A stretch of DNA of 64,000 nt from Baylisascaris procyonis (GCA_037389465.1 JAZARR010000059.1:1036501-1100500), one strand, 5' to 3'; shown: positions 38,301-53,300, counted from the stretch's first letter. The notes: generated from the letters alone by a model not told the origin. A program made the numbers and translations.

Positions 38301-41300
38301 ACCACTGCGAACTTATAAAAGTTTGCTGCAAATAACTGAATTGGTTGCTATTTTACAAAGTGATTAGCGATGGTTCGATTCGATGTCCGATGATTTACAA
38401 ATATATCCTTGTGGACTTTGAGTTGATTTGCGTCAGCTTTCCTCTTCCTCCACTGCTATTCTCCCACTCATCCATTTTATGAGGCTGACACAGTCCACTT
38501 ATCTATGATTGAATGCCCTTGCGAACAAATTTCCTATCCCGCTATATCGGGAAATGTTCTAGCTGCATGTTATTCTATCGAAGTTCAGCAACGTCTTTAA
38601 TAACCATAATGCAAGAAGTGATGCTAATTTAAGACATTTTTACTTATCGTTCGGTTATTTCTAAACCTAAATCACTTCTTTTGTAACATAATATGTTTTA
38701 TTATAAATTTTGGTCGATTATACGCTGTTTGGTGGTATTAATAAACTTTGAGAGTTTAATTATGAAAATTGTGTTTAGTAGAGAATGTTTTTCATTGCAA
38801 GAATTAGTAGGCAATATGAGACAGTGATAAGTGTATAGAAAGGGATTTCTGTGTTTTTAAGATGCACTGAACAAATCGGGAGCAGTTCAGTTCAGCTTCA
38901 TATATTTACAACACCCGGTACCAGTATGTGGATTCGAGTGGCGTAAGACCGGCAGATATATGTCAAGGTATGTGGCACATTCGTTTCGAGTCGAAGAAGA
39001 TATTTCCATTAAGATAAGGAAAACACCAGCCTTGCTAAGAAAATGATATAAGAATCCGGTCGCAGGGTGGGGGCGAGGAAGGAATAACGTATCGCCACCA
39101 AATTAGACTAGAAGTTTTGACCAATAGAATAGTAAGATTTAAGGAATGAGTCGAGGCATTCGTTTCGCAGTGGTTTAATTGAAGGGGTGTTCCCAGGCGA
39201 AAGTAACCTCGAAAAAAGATTGCTTCTTATTTGTTGAGGCGTAACTAGTCGTGTCTAATTTTGAATGGCTAACAGAGATGGGAGAATGGATTTCGAAATT
39301 GAAGATGAGGTTGTCGCTGCTATCGTTGCATTGAAGTGGTAATGAAGATGGTCAGAACTTCCAAGTACTATGGGCGATGGGTGAAGAAATGGCGGAATTT
39401 GAGAGACATTCTAATTCTCGTGCGGTCATTTTGGGTTGTGAACTTTGAAGCTATTTGCTGTTGCACCTTCATTTACCCCTTAAATCAGCAACCACCTTCG
39501 TCTTTTAGACTTCACTGTTGTCCTTGTTGCAGACGTTGTGTGCAAAACGTATTGTTAACGTGGTGCGAGGATAATACGGCAAGAATATGGAAGGAGAGTG
39601 CATCGATGAACACAGCCCCACTCAACAACGATCTCTTCGATACCGGCTCCATCGACAAGAATACTTCCTCGAAACTCGGCTATAAAAGCAGCAAAATGCG
39701 CAGCGCGCGCTCTAGATTGATGACCCGTCTCAAAAACCTCATGTATGCGTTCTCATTGAAAGTCAGTGTAACAGTTGTGCATGTGAACGAAGCATTGATA
39801 GTATGGTGTGTAAGTAGAGGCAGCATGAATAACTAATTTGCTCTTCATAATCAAACCGATATAAGCAATGAAAAATGAGTAATGTTCTTACTGTGGAGTT
39901 GGTGGTAAGTAGTTTAGCTTTCATTGCTTACCGAGAGGGCCGATCTCAACTGCCTGCCATTCGATCAGCACTGTTTGATCATCAGTCGTTTATGGTACAG
40001 TATCGCTAATGTTGTATGTAAATTTCCGACTCTTCAGTCGCAATACTCCCTAACGAATTTTCATTCAAAGAATTATCTCTAGGCGATAAGATATGTTGTA
40101 GTCGTACTGTATATCCAATAAACATATGGAATTATTGAATGAAGCATTCTTTCCAATTTTGTAAGAGTTAACGTTGTGCAAAGTGAGTGCTGTTGAAATT
40201 TGTGGTTGTAATACGTAAATGGTCGCACCTAGTATCTGTTTGTGGCGAAAGTAGACTTTCGCAAAATGCTTATACAGCAGGTGCTGAACAGATTGTGCTC
40301 GGAATTTCCACGCCTGTCAAATCCTTATTAGAATTTCGATCGATATTGCGTTTTACCACTAAACTCACTGTAGTTGTCGATAGCAGTTACCATCGATTAG
40401 CATTCGATTGAATGTATAATAACCTCACGTTGAGAGCCAAAGGCACTCAAGAAGTTTTTTTCGCTTTCGAATCACCGGCAGAGCAGTGCACAGTTATTAC
40501 ATGGAAGAATACCAAGGTTTTGTTGGAAAGCGTGGTTGAGAGTTTGGCTGATCGCTGCAATGTTGCCTAGTTAAACGGTGGAGGGGGGGAGGAGTGGAGG
40601 ACTGACTGAAGCAGTTTAGGACGTCATTGTATCTGGAATGAGTGGAGATGAGTGGTATCGATTTAACATGTAATCGCAGGTGTCGGTAGCATCCCCTCTT
40701 TTGCTGCTGTTTCATACTGCAAAGACTTCAGAAATGAAATTTTGCAGCAACGACAAACGGAAGAAGGTAGACGATGCATTACAAGACGCACCTCATTCAC
40801 CGCTGCTCAGCAGCGCGTCCTATGTGGATGTGACCACCGGACTGCCAAACAGAACTATTGTGCATTTCCATTTGGCAGCCTCGATCAATGCTGAAAACGG
40901 TTGATGCTTTTTACTCCGTTCACTTATATTTACTATAGCCCCCCCCCCCTCCCTCTACCCGTTGATCTTCTATCTACTAGCACACATAATTGACAACTCA
41001 TGATTGCCACTTGCGAATAATCGTTGTAACTCAAACGGCAGAGGGGAACATATGCTTGTTTCTGATGGTAATACTGAGAGATGCATCATTTCGATGGGTA
41101 GAGAGCTGATTGGTAGCGACTAAAATCTTTAAACTGATAGCGACTAGTAGCGACTAAAATCCTTAAACTGGTAGCGACTAAAATCATGGACGCAGGTCCT
41201 GAGAGACGTATACTTTTTAGTTGTTTGCGTGAGACATTTATAGGGTGAGGTTAACTGTATCTAATTCCTTGATGCGAATTTAATTTTTTCTTTCAAGCCT

Positions 41301-44300
41301 TCTACCTGTACAGAACTGTGATATTTAAAGATTCTTTCGTTTTTTTTTTTCTTAAATGGTAAACGAGGCTAAGAAATACAGATATTGCAATATAAGCTTC
41401 GCCACAATGCTCACTTATTGTCGCATATGTTATACTGACATCTGGGTATTTTTCAGATTGTTTGCTCGTACCATCAATGGAAAATACCCTTGCGGGACAG
41501 AAACCATTTGCCGTACATTGGCTCAATAATAAGGAGCTAGTATATGGGATTGGTGCTGAGAAGCTTCTAGCTGAAGCGCTTATTGCCGATCAGCCGATGG
41601 CTAATCCATCTCCCGACTCGGCTGCCACCCGAAGTAAGTACGCCATTCTTTTGGTTCGTTCGTATTATCTTCAGGCAAGGTGAGTTGAGTTCTTTTTTGA
41701 GGAATGATGCCATTAGAAATGTGTTATTAATGATTTTCATTTCAATGAGAATTCCTATTTAACAGGCATGTTTCATACTATTTAAATATTAGTTTTCTAT
41801 GTTTATGTAATACTTCACGACCATAAATAACACCCGATTTATTCAATCTTTAAGTTGAAAAGGGCTTTTAAGATTCGTAATATGCACCTATTTTACTTCT
41901 AATGGAAGCATGGCCTTACTGCTGTAAAGCTATTATTAGCATCAATTTAATCGATAGGCATTCTTTCATCTAAAACACAATTTTTAATGATAAATCTCCG
42001 CAGTAGATTTAGATGGGTTTACATCACCGGGAAATGGCTAAGAATTTGTGATGATATATACGAATGGTTTACACTCATTTAGTAACTGCTTATAACAAAC
42101 GCATATTCTGGCAATCGATATAAAGTTATTGCTGCTTCTTTCTTCAGTTAACATTCTTAAAACACTCTAAGAGGCCCAATGAAGGTAGCATAATTTCAGG
42201 AAATGATGCAGTTGCAGACAGCGATACTGCAACTACAAAGATGCCATCCGAACCAGCCCCCTTGACTTCAGGAGATCCATCTGTCGATTCTGCTCCGAGC
42301 ACAAGCAGCGCTCCGCAAAGCGATCGAGTACATCCAGTCCCTTCAGGGATCAGTCTCACGGTGGGCACTTGTTGAGATGGTTGTTCGCCAACAAATGAAT
42401 TTGTTCACGCTGTTCAGTGATACGTCAATCAGCTGCACAGTCAACAGAATGCTATAGTTAGGGCGTTTGCAGTATGCGCTGGAAAGGCTTTAGGTTCGGA
42501 TTGATCTTTCCATTGTGGAAATTGTAGATGAGTGACCGAAGCATACAGCTTAAACAATGGTCAGATTCCTGCAATGAAAGGCAGTCACTGCGCGCAGCAA
42601 CCGGAGGATTCTATCTCCAACTGTAGTGGAAGCCGGCTGATAAAGCGACGATCTAACCTTATTGGACCAAGCTTAAATGCAATGCATATTTCATCTCTCG
42701 CTAAAATCCTCCCTTCTTTTAAAAAAGTGCGATAATATGCGTCGTATCGTTTTGTGTAAAATGCTGCTATACCGTTATCAATTTCAGGAAACTACAGCTT
42801 CGAAGGATTCATTGGATGTAAAGTTGGATGTGCTAATAAAACAGTGGCTCAAGTCGAACGATATTCTCTTCGCGATACACCCGGTTGATGGCAGTTTATT
42901 ATCCTGGTTAGTTGCTCTTGCATAAATTCCCAGATTTCTTCTTCATATTAGGAGTAAATTGTTCTCATATTTCGATGCATGCACCCCCAACTTCGTAACT
43001 GCTGCAGAAATCAAAAATTAGCCTGACGTCGGGGGAAGACATGGGCGGGAAGCGACGCTGTCGCTGAGCTTCGTCGGATTTCTTCATGAAGTTATAAAGC
43101 TTCCTTCGCACTTGATCTAAGCTCCTGAGACACACCAAAGTCCTCTTTTGCATCTCGCTTGTGCCACTTTCAAAAAACTTTCTGCAGAATTGGGCTGGAA
43201 CTTCCTTTAGATTTAGAGAGACGACTTCAGCTGTAGAGCCATATGCGAAGAACATGTCCTTCCTCACTTTCTTCCCTAGAGGAGGAAGGGAAGAGAGCAA
43301 GAGAGTCATTGTGACGGTCCATTTACAGGACCGTGGAGTGGTTAGATGATGCTTATCGTCAGCCGACAGTCAGTTTCACTTCACGTTTCCCGTCCGCATT
43401 CCCGCTCACAGATGCGGCCTCGTTGAATCCCTATTTGAGTACGTTTAACCCACACGACCCGCTCTACGTGGACGTCATTCAGCGACATTTGCCTTCAGGC
43501 GAGCGGGATGATTCCAGCGCGCGATGTCAGTGCATTGCTGTTTTTTATTTCGAAAGATATTTTCGTTAAGCATTGTATACGTAATGCTTCATGTGTAAGT
43601 ACAGTTGCCTTGTGATCTATAACAGCCTTCCTTCAAACTCCTGCATTAAAAGATATTCTCTGCCCTTTTCCTTATCTAGTAAGATCACTCTCTTTTGTCT
43701 CTCTTTTGTCATGGAACTCGAAGAAAATTTAGTAGTTTGCGAGAATTTTTAGCGAAATCTTCCCAGATGTGGCAGAATTTTAACTCCGCGAGAGGTTTTA
43801 TTCGAAATTCTATGGCATCTCTAATGTTAGACTCTGCCGTGCAGAGGATATTTGCAAGTAGTATTAAATCAAACAGTATAACCTGTTGCATTTCAAAATG
43901 TTTGCTGTCGAATCACTTCTTATAACCTATCACACCTGTGCATTTGGCATACAATTAACTTTACGATATATGAGTTCTCCACCTTCCAATTCCACCTTTT
44001 TTGGCCTTCTCCAACTAGCTGTTTGATCTTGAGGAGGGAGACCGAGCAAATAAGCTTCGAGGGCTGGCAGTCATACAACCGGTTTAAATGGTATATTCGC
44101 TATTCTGTAGAGTTGGTAATCTTTGTAAAATGCCCTGTGTCAAATTTGGCAGCATTATCGCTGCAGAAACCACCAATTGCCTTCCTTTTTCTGCTTCTAG
44201 GGAGGTGCGTTTGCTTGCAAGCGTAATAGTTGGTTAGGTAACTTGCAAACTATGTCTCATCTCATCCATTCACTCGCTGTCTAATCTTTTTTAAAATTTT

Positions 44301-47300
44301 GCTCTCAATATTAGCTCTTCTGACTTCCTATGTAGCGTAATAGTGGTTAGGTAACCAAAAAGCAAAGCAGTGGACTGTTATACAGGGGCGGGAAGAGCGT
44401 TGGAACGCCATTCGGCGAATATGCTTTACTTGTTGACCAGTCATGAAAACGGTTCGCTAAACTTGTGGCACCTCTCAATGGACGAGGAATCCAATTTCAC
44501 CGTCATCCTAAACATTTCTCACGCATCGAGAATGTGCGGTCATCGCTTCCAAATTTCTCAGGTTAGTGAATTATTATAATTCGATGATGCTTTCCGAGGA
44601 TTGGGGAAGGGGAGTGGGGGAAACGGATGGTTGTAGTGCTTACAGGAGCGTCAAAATAGGCGATTCTGGCATGTTGCATCAAACACGCGGGCTGAAGGGA
44701 AAGGACCGCACTTAATCGAAATCAACTGCTGTTACACTTAACGAAGGCTTATAAGTGTCAAAATTTGGAACATCTCAGGTGGATGTTTTTTGAAATCCTT
44801 TATCGTTTAAATGCAGTTTATATTCCTCTAATCCTCATTCATCCCTCAAAATTTCGAAGTTTTTATCATTTGTCTTTGCAAAACTTCTTCAATAACAAAA
44901 ATTTTCCCATGTAAATTCATAAAAAGCATTTCCTCATAACGGCGCTTAAACATCTCACATCGAAATCGATAAGCAGCACCGACTATGATTATTGTATGTA
45001 TCGCAGAATTTTCATCTTTTATTTGCGAGCATGTTAATTAAGGCTCATATTTAGGGATGAGACCGTTCTGAAGCCACCAATCGGTTATCTAACTGTGTTT
45101 ATCTTCGGACATGAAAAAGAAAACGAATTTCTTTTTTGTTTCTATTCGATTGTCAGTCTCTATGATAAAACTTTTGCTGAGAAGCCCAAAAATGCAATTA
45201 TCTTCTGGGAATGACGATATTCAAGTATCATAGTTGAATATTTTTTGTGCCCTGTCCTGAAGTCTTCATTTACGTCAGAAGCGTGATATTAATTGATGCT
45301 AAAAAGGAAACGATCAATGAGAAATTTCTCTCACGTGAGCATGGTGACTGCTAGCTGAAAGCGAGGATAGGAAGACATATAAAGGAACTAAGGTGAGAAA
45401 GGTCGACTTAGGTGACTGAAGTAATTTAATTCTAGGTAGTCGCTCATCCAGTGTTGCCACTAATGCTGACTGCGAGTCAGTTCGGAAGTACCGATGAAAA
45501 GACGCATGAGGATGGTCGAGCTGAGCTCATCTTATGGAGGATCAACCCGGTGGGGCCACTGTGCAAGAGTGGTGGCGTTAGGGAGCTGGCACGTATGACA
45601 GCTTGCTCGTCAAAATCGTTCACCTCAATTGCATGGATTCCAGCCATATTACCCAGGTTAGTATTATTCGTGAATGGTAGGTGTATACCAATGTGGTATG
45701 CCACACCAGATTTACGATACAGCTCGTTTTGAATTCTGAGCTGAGATTTCATGAAAGTATGCAGTTTCAGTCAATTACATGCAAGGGAAGAGAGTTTTAT
45801 GGTCAGCAGTTCGAAATGTTTGGCGACATTAAGGGTCTGAATTGTTCACATCTTAATTCCTTTCTTCGATGTTCGAAGATGTGCTGACAGGAGGATCGCA
45901 TCCAGGGAGCCCATTACAGACAGGGCTCTTTTTTGATTATAGCTAGACGACCGTCGACGGCAAACGCACCTCTTTCGCTTGATTTCGAGCTAGTGTTTCA
46001 GCCTTCATCTAATGATTGCCCTCTTTCTTTGTTGGATCCTATGTAATCCTTGAACCACGATGCGAGAAGCAGCTGAATAGATTATCAGGACGCATAACAC
46101 CGCAACACTAAATCTACTTTTAATTGCTTGAGGTTCATTTCTCACTCGGAAGGGGTCCCTCGAGAGACATTTTCAAGTTGACCACTGCTGGTTCCACATC
46201 GACTGTTAATGTTTTCTGCGAGAATACAGTCGACCTCAGCTGTTCTCTCAGAATAAGCGCTTCGAGCGCTCTTCAGTTTTGACTTCTCGAAAAGCCTCAC
46301 AAATCAAGCTGCTTGAATAATCGCACACTGTCCCTGCTGAACCATAATTGCTGAAGTTTGCCGAGTAAAGGTATCATCTGCGCTTTCATTCGATGATTAA
46401 CAGCCATCGCACAGAGTCGTTAAAATGTAGTGCTGTAGCAGCTCCAATTGACCACTCACTGCAATCAAACGCGCAAATTTTGAGGTGTAGGTCTAGTCGA
46501 AGTATGCCTCGACTGCTATTGATCTGCGCCTCGCTGTTGTTCAAATTGCATTCGCAAAAGAGTCAAAACATATGAGCTGCAAATCGCAGTTGCATATTTG
46601 TTAATGTTTCAGCTATTGTGCCTTCTTCGTTTGATAGTCGCTTTAATCGAGAAACAAGTGGAGGACGGTCACATGGAATTCATTGGGGATATTTGCATCC
46701 ACAACATTGCGCCTTCAATTGTGCTATCACTAAAGAGTATTGCAGTTGCACGTTGGGCTCAATTTGTAATTCGCCAAGTTCGTGCTTTGTGGCTAGCGAA
46801 GGATGTATTCTACAAGTGTATCAAGCGGTCGTTGATGCCGCTGGTCTACTTGCTGAAATCTACGCTTCGGAAGTGCGTGCCAGCGGATACTCGAGCAGAA
46901 GGTCACCTAATCTCACTTATTGCCTATTTATGTACTCTAGCTTTGTGCGCTATGCAGCTGTTGAGGAAGTAGTTTATTGTTGAATCCGGGGCGGAACTTG
47001 CTAAAAGAATACTTCATCTTCCGTTCATGATCGTCTTCTCACCCTTCACGTTCGGTGTAATTCTCTCATCACTTAAAGGGCGCATTCATTTTCACTTCAT
47101 GAGACGATCGTCTTGGTTTGACTTTTAATTACGGCTTGATCTGTCGTTTGGAGTAGTGCTCACGGCTGCTTAAGTTTGAAACTGGAACATGCAACCTTAC
47201 TGGAGGGTGAGGGCTTGTTCAGGTTCATATAACGCAACATTGGCCTGTTTTTTTTTCTTTTTCAAAAAGACGCAATCAACAAAGCTATTCCTTTAACTAA

Positions 47301-50300
47301 TTCTTTATGATTGTTAAGCTTTTCTAATGTTTAGATGGACGTAACTTGTATATAAGGAAATTTTGGCCGTATGTCATTGGTATGCTGTGATATTCGCCAG
47401 CTTTTTGCATTTTGCAGCAGTACAATGGATGAGGATTTAACGGCGAGTAAGGAGACCAGCTCAATACGAGCAAGACAGAGTCTTAAAGAGACGTTCAATG
47501 TTGCATCGACGCAGTCAACTGCTAAACCTGGATGTGTGTTACGATTGACGCAGATTGTCGATGCTCAGCACGTATGTTTCAATGAGCGTATCTCATTACT
47601 GTTGCATTTAAGGGCTTGTCTTAAATTCCGTCTTTATTTTTCGATCGCCAAATTGAAATTGCTTACGCTGAGAGTAGATGAATGTTGCTGTTGGCATCCC
47701 GCATAACGTTTTGTCTAGCGCCTAGGTTAATCGTTAAAATCATATGAAAGAGTAGCAAAAAATCGAACATCGAGAGATATCAGCCTACGTGGCCCAAGTA
47801 AGGAGCTGTACTAAGACAATGCGAAGAAAGTAACCTTTGACGGCTCATGCACTGGATAACTGAAAGGATGTTGCAGAACTCTACTAAGGTTGTTGCCATC
47901 GACTCCTCAGTTGGTGAGCTTGTTTTAATAGCCTTTCGTTGCTTGACGTCTTGGGTGCACGCTTGCCATTTTGAAAGAGAAAACTTGCCTGTGTGGGTGA
48001 TTCATCTTTGTCACATTGGGGAGGTGGAGTTTAGTGGAATCCGGTAATGCAACTTTTTTTCTGGATTTTTAAAGAAACGAAACATTTTCGAGTGTAGAAG
48101 CGCTTATTTTATGGTGAGGAGTAATGAAGGCGGTAGTGAAAGAATGAATATTTTGAAGAGGAATCTGGAGGCGGGGGCTCGAGCCTCATTCTCCGTATTC
48201 GCACAACAGTGTGGCTGCCTATTCACTGCCTTGCGGCCTCACATTTCGATTGTGTTCCTAATCCTTTCATGTCGTCATATATTGTACTTTAATTTTTAAT
48301 GAAACGAAGGCAGCATCTTTTTGCATATGGATAAGATGTTTTGTTATCACGCTTTGTTATGTTTGCAGGATGCGAACAACCTCCTACTTCTGCATGTATT
48401 CAATGAGCGCTTAGTGCTGGGCACTGAAGATGGTGTTACGAATACTATGGATACGGATGCAGCTGTTATCGATCGAACAAGATCAGCTGTATTCTCTGAT
48501 CGATATTTCGTTGTCGCAGTCGAACGGATTGGAGTTACTGCGAGGTGATTTTCTTGTTACAGTTTTTTGAGGCTTGAAAGTACATGAACATGCTTGCCTT
48601 ATCTCCCGGCTCCTGATTTAGGAGCAGTAGTCACGAGCTGGAGCCCGATTTCTTGCAGGGATCGCAAGGTGGCGGAAAGGCATTGCATAGAAAGGAAGAA
48701 ACACTCCACTTTTTAACTGAGGTAGGACCTAAATCGGCATTTTGGGAAGGGCAAGCACATTTTTATTTGAGTTTAATAATTAAGTGAAAGAAAATCGTTG
48801 CGTTTATTATCACTTGCTCAGTTGAGCTCAATTATTAAGTAGCAACTAGTTTGTCTTCCGTAGGCTGCAACATTTGGATCGGTATAAAGTTATGTGAAGA
48901 ATGAAAGGTGTGATTCAATGTGCTGTTCTTGTGATGGGTGATAGTGTGATTTAAATGCGGTCGTCAGCACCTACACGCCTTTAACCTGTCAGATGGTCCT
49001 TCCTTCTCTGCTAAATTTAACCGTTCCGTAATTTTGTGAGCAACATTTGTAACCTAAAAGTTGAAGAGGTTTTCCGTCATCGATGCAACCATTGGAAATT
49101 GATGTGCACAAAAATTGCAATACGTTGTCTTGAATAAAGAAGCTGTGACTGTTCACTGGTTGGCAGAGGATTTTGTTTGTTTTCACGTTGGATGTGATCA
49201 AGGGAGTAAAGGGAGTCAGTGATGCCCGTTAGCTTTTTCGACTTTTCGATTGGTTGCCGTTGTTAAGCGGTGCTGATGGGAATGGGAAAGAGTGAGCTTG
49301 TTGTTGAAATATGCTGAGTAGTATTTTCTTCAATAGAGGCAGAGATATGATCCCATTTGTTTGTCATAAACGGTGTTATCATTTAAGCTTATCGAACCAT
49401 TTACCTTTTGTCTATTTTCTCAATTCGTCTATTGGCGAATTGACAAAACATGTCAACTCAGACGCACTAAGCGTTTTAACGCGCTTGCCTAATGTATATT
49501 TTCTTTTGTTTATTACGTCAATTTCTTCTTCTTATTCTCATTTCCTTTCTATTCTATGCGCTTCTGCAAATTTCTGTTCACAGAGAGCGCTATGACTAGT
49601 TTTTATCTAAGCTTGTGTTTGCATGTGTCTGTCTGTGTCTGTCTTAGTTCCTGAAGCATTAAAGCTATAGCAGCGAAATTTGATGGATGCGATATGCATC
49701 ATAGGATGATCCTCTACCAACTTTCAAATTAGTCTGTCAGCTTTCAAAGATATTTAAACGCGCAAATTTGCACATATTTTGCAATCTGTCGAATCCGTTT
49801 TATGCATTCCGGTCACTGTTTTTCAACCTGTAAGTTTTTTGAACGGAAGGTTAATGCGAACATTCGAATTGCTCAGAGTATGAAGCATTGTTTTGCTGCT
49901 AGCAGTTCGAAAGTTCTCTTGTATTTGCATCTGTCTGTTTCAGGTTACGAATGTGGTCGCTGAATGTCGCTTCACAGCAGCCTCAACCGATCAGAAACTA
50001 CGGTCAGTGGCCCTTTCAAATTTATGTTAGTGTAACGCAGAACAAGCGTGAACGGAATGCCTTTTGCAATTTCTTGCTCGTCGAAATGCGAGCACTTCAA
50101 TCATTGGACAATTTCTGCTACAATTTGCATGCAATATGCGTAAAATTGCACATCCTTGAAGGTGGCTGCAATCAACCAGAAAATTCCACAGTGCTAAAAA
50201 CTATCTTTCAAGTCATTTCCAGGCAGAGTTGTCATCCCATGGATCAGTTCCAGTTCGTTGGATGCGTCAGTAGCATAGATCAAGCTTTAAATGTGAGTGT

Positions 50301-53300
50301 TGTTGAAGACATGGACGAATGTGGCGAAACTACGGACCGAAATGCACCAACTCCTTATTATCGTGCAGCTTCTCCGATTGGGCCTTCCGCAGCTCAGCTC
50401 GTCTTGCAGTCTCAGAAAGTGTGCGATCAGGAGTTGTCACTTCCTGAGGGAGTCAGCGTATGTTCAAGTTCTCATTTTTCCCATCAATGCTGACTTGCGT
50501 TCGAAGAGTGCATGAGTGCAGATGAATTTAGAATGATTCCTGCAATGTACTTAACTAAGCGCTTTTAAGAATTAAATCCTGCGCATCGAGATGACCTATA
50601 AGCTGCTTCAGAGGCTCGTGCTCTGTATCTTCCTCCAGAAAGAAACTTTTTGTGCAGAATTCTGTCTAAAGGTCCTCTTCCTGAGAAGCAACGAAAGATT
50701 CGAGAACGATGTGTAGCGAAGGGAATCCAGATCGGTACATTGTATTTATGCATTGATCCGTCTATATCACTTCCTTGACCCACAGCGATCCATGCAGCGT
50801 CATTTCTTCAGACACAAGAATTAATGTTGCTGAATAAATTCGCACAGGGAAAGGATAACAAAGGAAGAAGCCAACATTGCAATCGATACGCTTGTTTAGG
50901 GTGTTCGATTGTGTCTCAAAGTTTCGCAGCTTTCCGCATAAGAATTGGCTTTCCCGTCTTCAGTGAGGGTACGCTGTTATGTTGGTGCCATATTGAATTA
51001 AATGAAACAAATGAAATATCTACACGTTAGGCGCTCGCTTTTTAAATGTAGTGCATTATTGAAAGACCAGAGAGCTGCGTTCAGAGAATTAGCAGACTTC
51101 CTTTATTGCAGTCGAGATGCTTCCTGTTTAGCGGCTCTTTGATTTTTTTCCTTCAATACCTTCTAAAGTGATTCGACCTTCTCTTTATTCCATCTTGCAA
51201 AGTGTTGTAGCTGCGTGAAGGATATCAATCGTCGTGACTATACAACTGGAGCTTTACTCAAGAAGTTAAAGATGATAGGCTGTACGTTGAATGAGCGATG
51301 ATTTGTATCGATGAAAGACGAAAGAGCAAATGCGTTTCTGCTTTTTTTTTACGCCGAAGATTCTGTTTCGAGCGGATCCTGCCCCATTTTCATAAGCAGG
51401 AAAAGTGGGGCTCACAGGTCTTGCTGGCTTGCGAACATGTAATGTACACTTTTGATACACTTTTGACATCTACTTGTTTGTAGATGCTGTCTATTGTCCC
51501 GGCAGCCGGTCATTTGCCCTCTTCGAGCTTATATCCGGCCTGTAAAGCACCTTACGTTCTTCTCTCGTCCTGTTCTGACGAACACATCCGGTTCTGGAAA
51601 TGTGTCAAGGCAGACGCTCCGGACGGGTCCGTATTCTATTCGTGGCACAAGTGGGGCATGGTCAGCGACTCGGTTGACTCGGACCTCGAAATGGATGGTA
51701 TCTTGTTTAGTTCGATACCGTTTTACTATGTAGCTGTTTTTGCACGTATAAATTTATGCCCTATACGCAACTGCACATGCTTCACCAATTGGATAATTTT
51801 GATTTTAGTGTTACAGCGATTTCCGTAGAATTTCGTTGCATATGAAATTTCATATTTTTGAAAGGTTTTTGCAGTTTGCAGCGGTTGCCAGAAATGTCGG
51901 TTTGTTTGATGCGCATTGCAGATGGAAAAGGTAGAGGGTTGGCTTGATGATTGTTAATTTGTGATTGTCGTCTAGGTTACACCTCCCTCCCTTTTGAATA
52001 CTATTTAACACTCACTACTTTATCATCGGAACCGTGCGTCGACAGAAGAAGTCACTGTTGTCTAGTAGTTGTGTCATTACAGTCATCACATTACGCATCC
52101 CCGAATCTATTTACGAAAATGGTTATGCTCAATCACGTGATAAGGATGTTGCGTTGAGAGAAGATTAGAGCCTCATGTAGGTCAGTCACACAGTAGAATG
52201 GAGCACATGCTTCTACGTATTGTCATATTTTGATACATATGCAGTTTTATTTTGCGTCATTCGGGTACCATTTAATGAATGAACTTTTGGCTCTAATGAT
52301 ATCGGAAATATATCATCATGGAATTTTTAAGGGGATTTCAGAAAATCCACGAACGGTAAGTTTCAAGTGGATGTCGCCCTATCTTTCACACTCTTTGCTT
52401 CTTCTTTTTAAATGCATCATCAGTACCAGGTATTGGAATTTGTCGGTCATCGTCATTCGTTTCATCATAGATCATCTCCTCTGCTAGTTTACTGACATCT
52501 GCATTATCCGTCCATAACAAAAATGATACCTAAAGCAAGAGAAGTTGTTTAAGCAGAATTTGGTCCATTGGCGTTGCGGTTAAAGTAATTTCATTCTTGC
52601 ATATCCTTTTAGTGATTGTTGTTTTGAGAGACAATGTAATTTCAGGTCAGATCTTCAGTGTGTCAGCAGCACATAGTGGTCGATTTGCTTGTGCTTATTT
52701 GCCCGAAGGAGTGGTTGTATCGAGCATTATCAATGCGAACAGTATAAAGGTCGGTGTTTTCGAATGCGAATCGTCGGGAGGAGTGGAGTGGCTGAGGGAG
52801 GATACACTCCTCATCGATAAGAAACCCTTCATCGAGCAGTTAGTCATGTTTCTTACTCTCAGTTTAACTTCACTTTTTTGAAAATTGATTTCGTTTGACT
52901 TTTCGCTTTGCTTGAATTCTATCTTTTCTTAAACTCGTGTTGCAACTACGATCGGCGGGATGAGTAATGGTAATGTTATTGGACTAAGTGGATTTTTTTT
53001 TGCGTTACTGGCATTTCGGAAACTGGATCGATGGGAAGATAGTGGGTGAATGCTTCAAGAATTATGTCACATAATGGAGCTGTCAAGCTGGCAGCTGCAA
53101 AAGTGATTGAATTATGTCTATTTGAAGCTGTGGAGATGTTTTCGTCTAGGCTTCCATGCCCCGAAGATTTGAAGGGAGAGATAAATAATTCGTTGAATTG
53201 CAGGCATGCGAATGCGCAGGATGGCGTGCTGCGAGGAGGCTTCGAGACGCGGGAGGAAGGTTGGCCGCCTGCGGGCATCTTCTCGTCTCGTACTCGCAAA

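Larger units (their letters stand above)
32363..45656 (+). other. rbc-1: Rabconnectin N-terminal WD-repeat region, exons 1-13
   Basis: Residues 1-757 match the first part of DMXL proteins, a set of WD repeats expected to fold as beta-propellers. Recognisable blocks are VGPVLWNLEGLRLLVCCDDR (exon 3), TDGTLFATCGVNDRMVKIWY (exon 4, a clear WD unit), QNVLLTWCEDNTARIWKES (exon 6), KPFAVHWLNNKEL (exon 8), ILFAIHPVDGSLLSW (exon 10), ISHASRMCGHRF (exon 12) and ELILWRINPVGPLCKSGGV (exon 13). Exon 9 encodes an acidic, Ser/Pro-rich linker that is poorly conserved. The 3.6-kb intron between exons 3 and 4 (34261-37844) carries a GTCT microsatellite and no supported gene. Confidence 0.88.

Noticed and set aside
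42533..42730. Possible extra rabconnectin exon (TEAYSLNNGQIPAMKG...)
   Set aside because: Open and exon-like, but the available acceptor requires a phase that exon 9 does not provide, and exons 9 and 10 already join in phase.
46613..46745. A left extension of rabconnectin exon 14, using the TTTCAG acceptor at 46612
   Set aside because: The frame is open (about 44 codons), but this acceptor is out of phase with exon 13. The TTGCAG at 46745 is in phase and recreates LPSCTLGSICNSPSSCF as in DMXL2.
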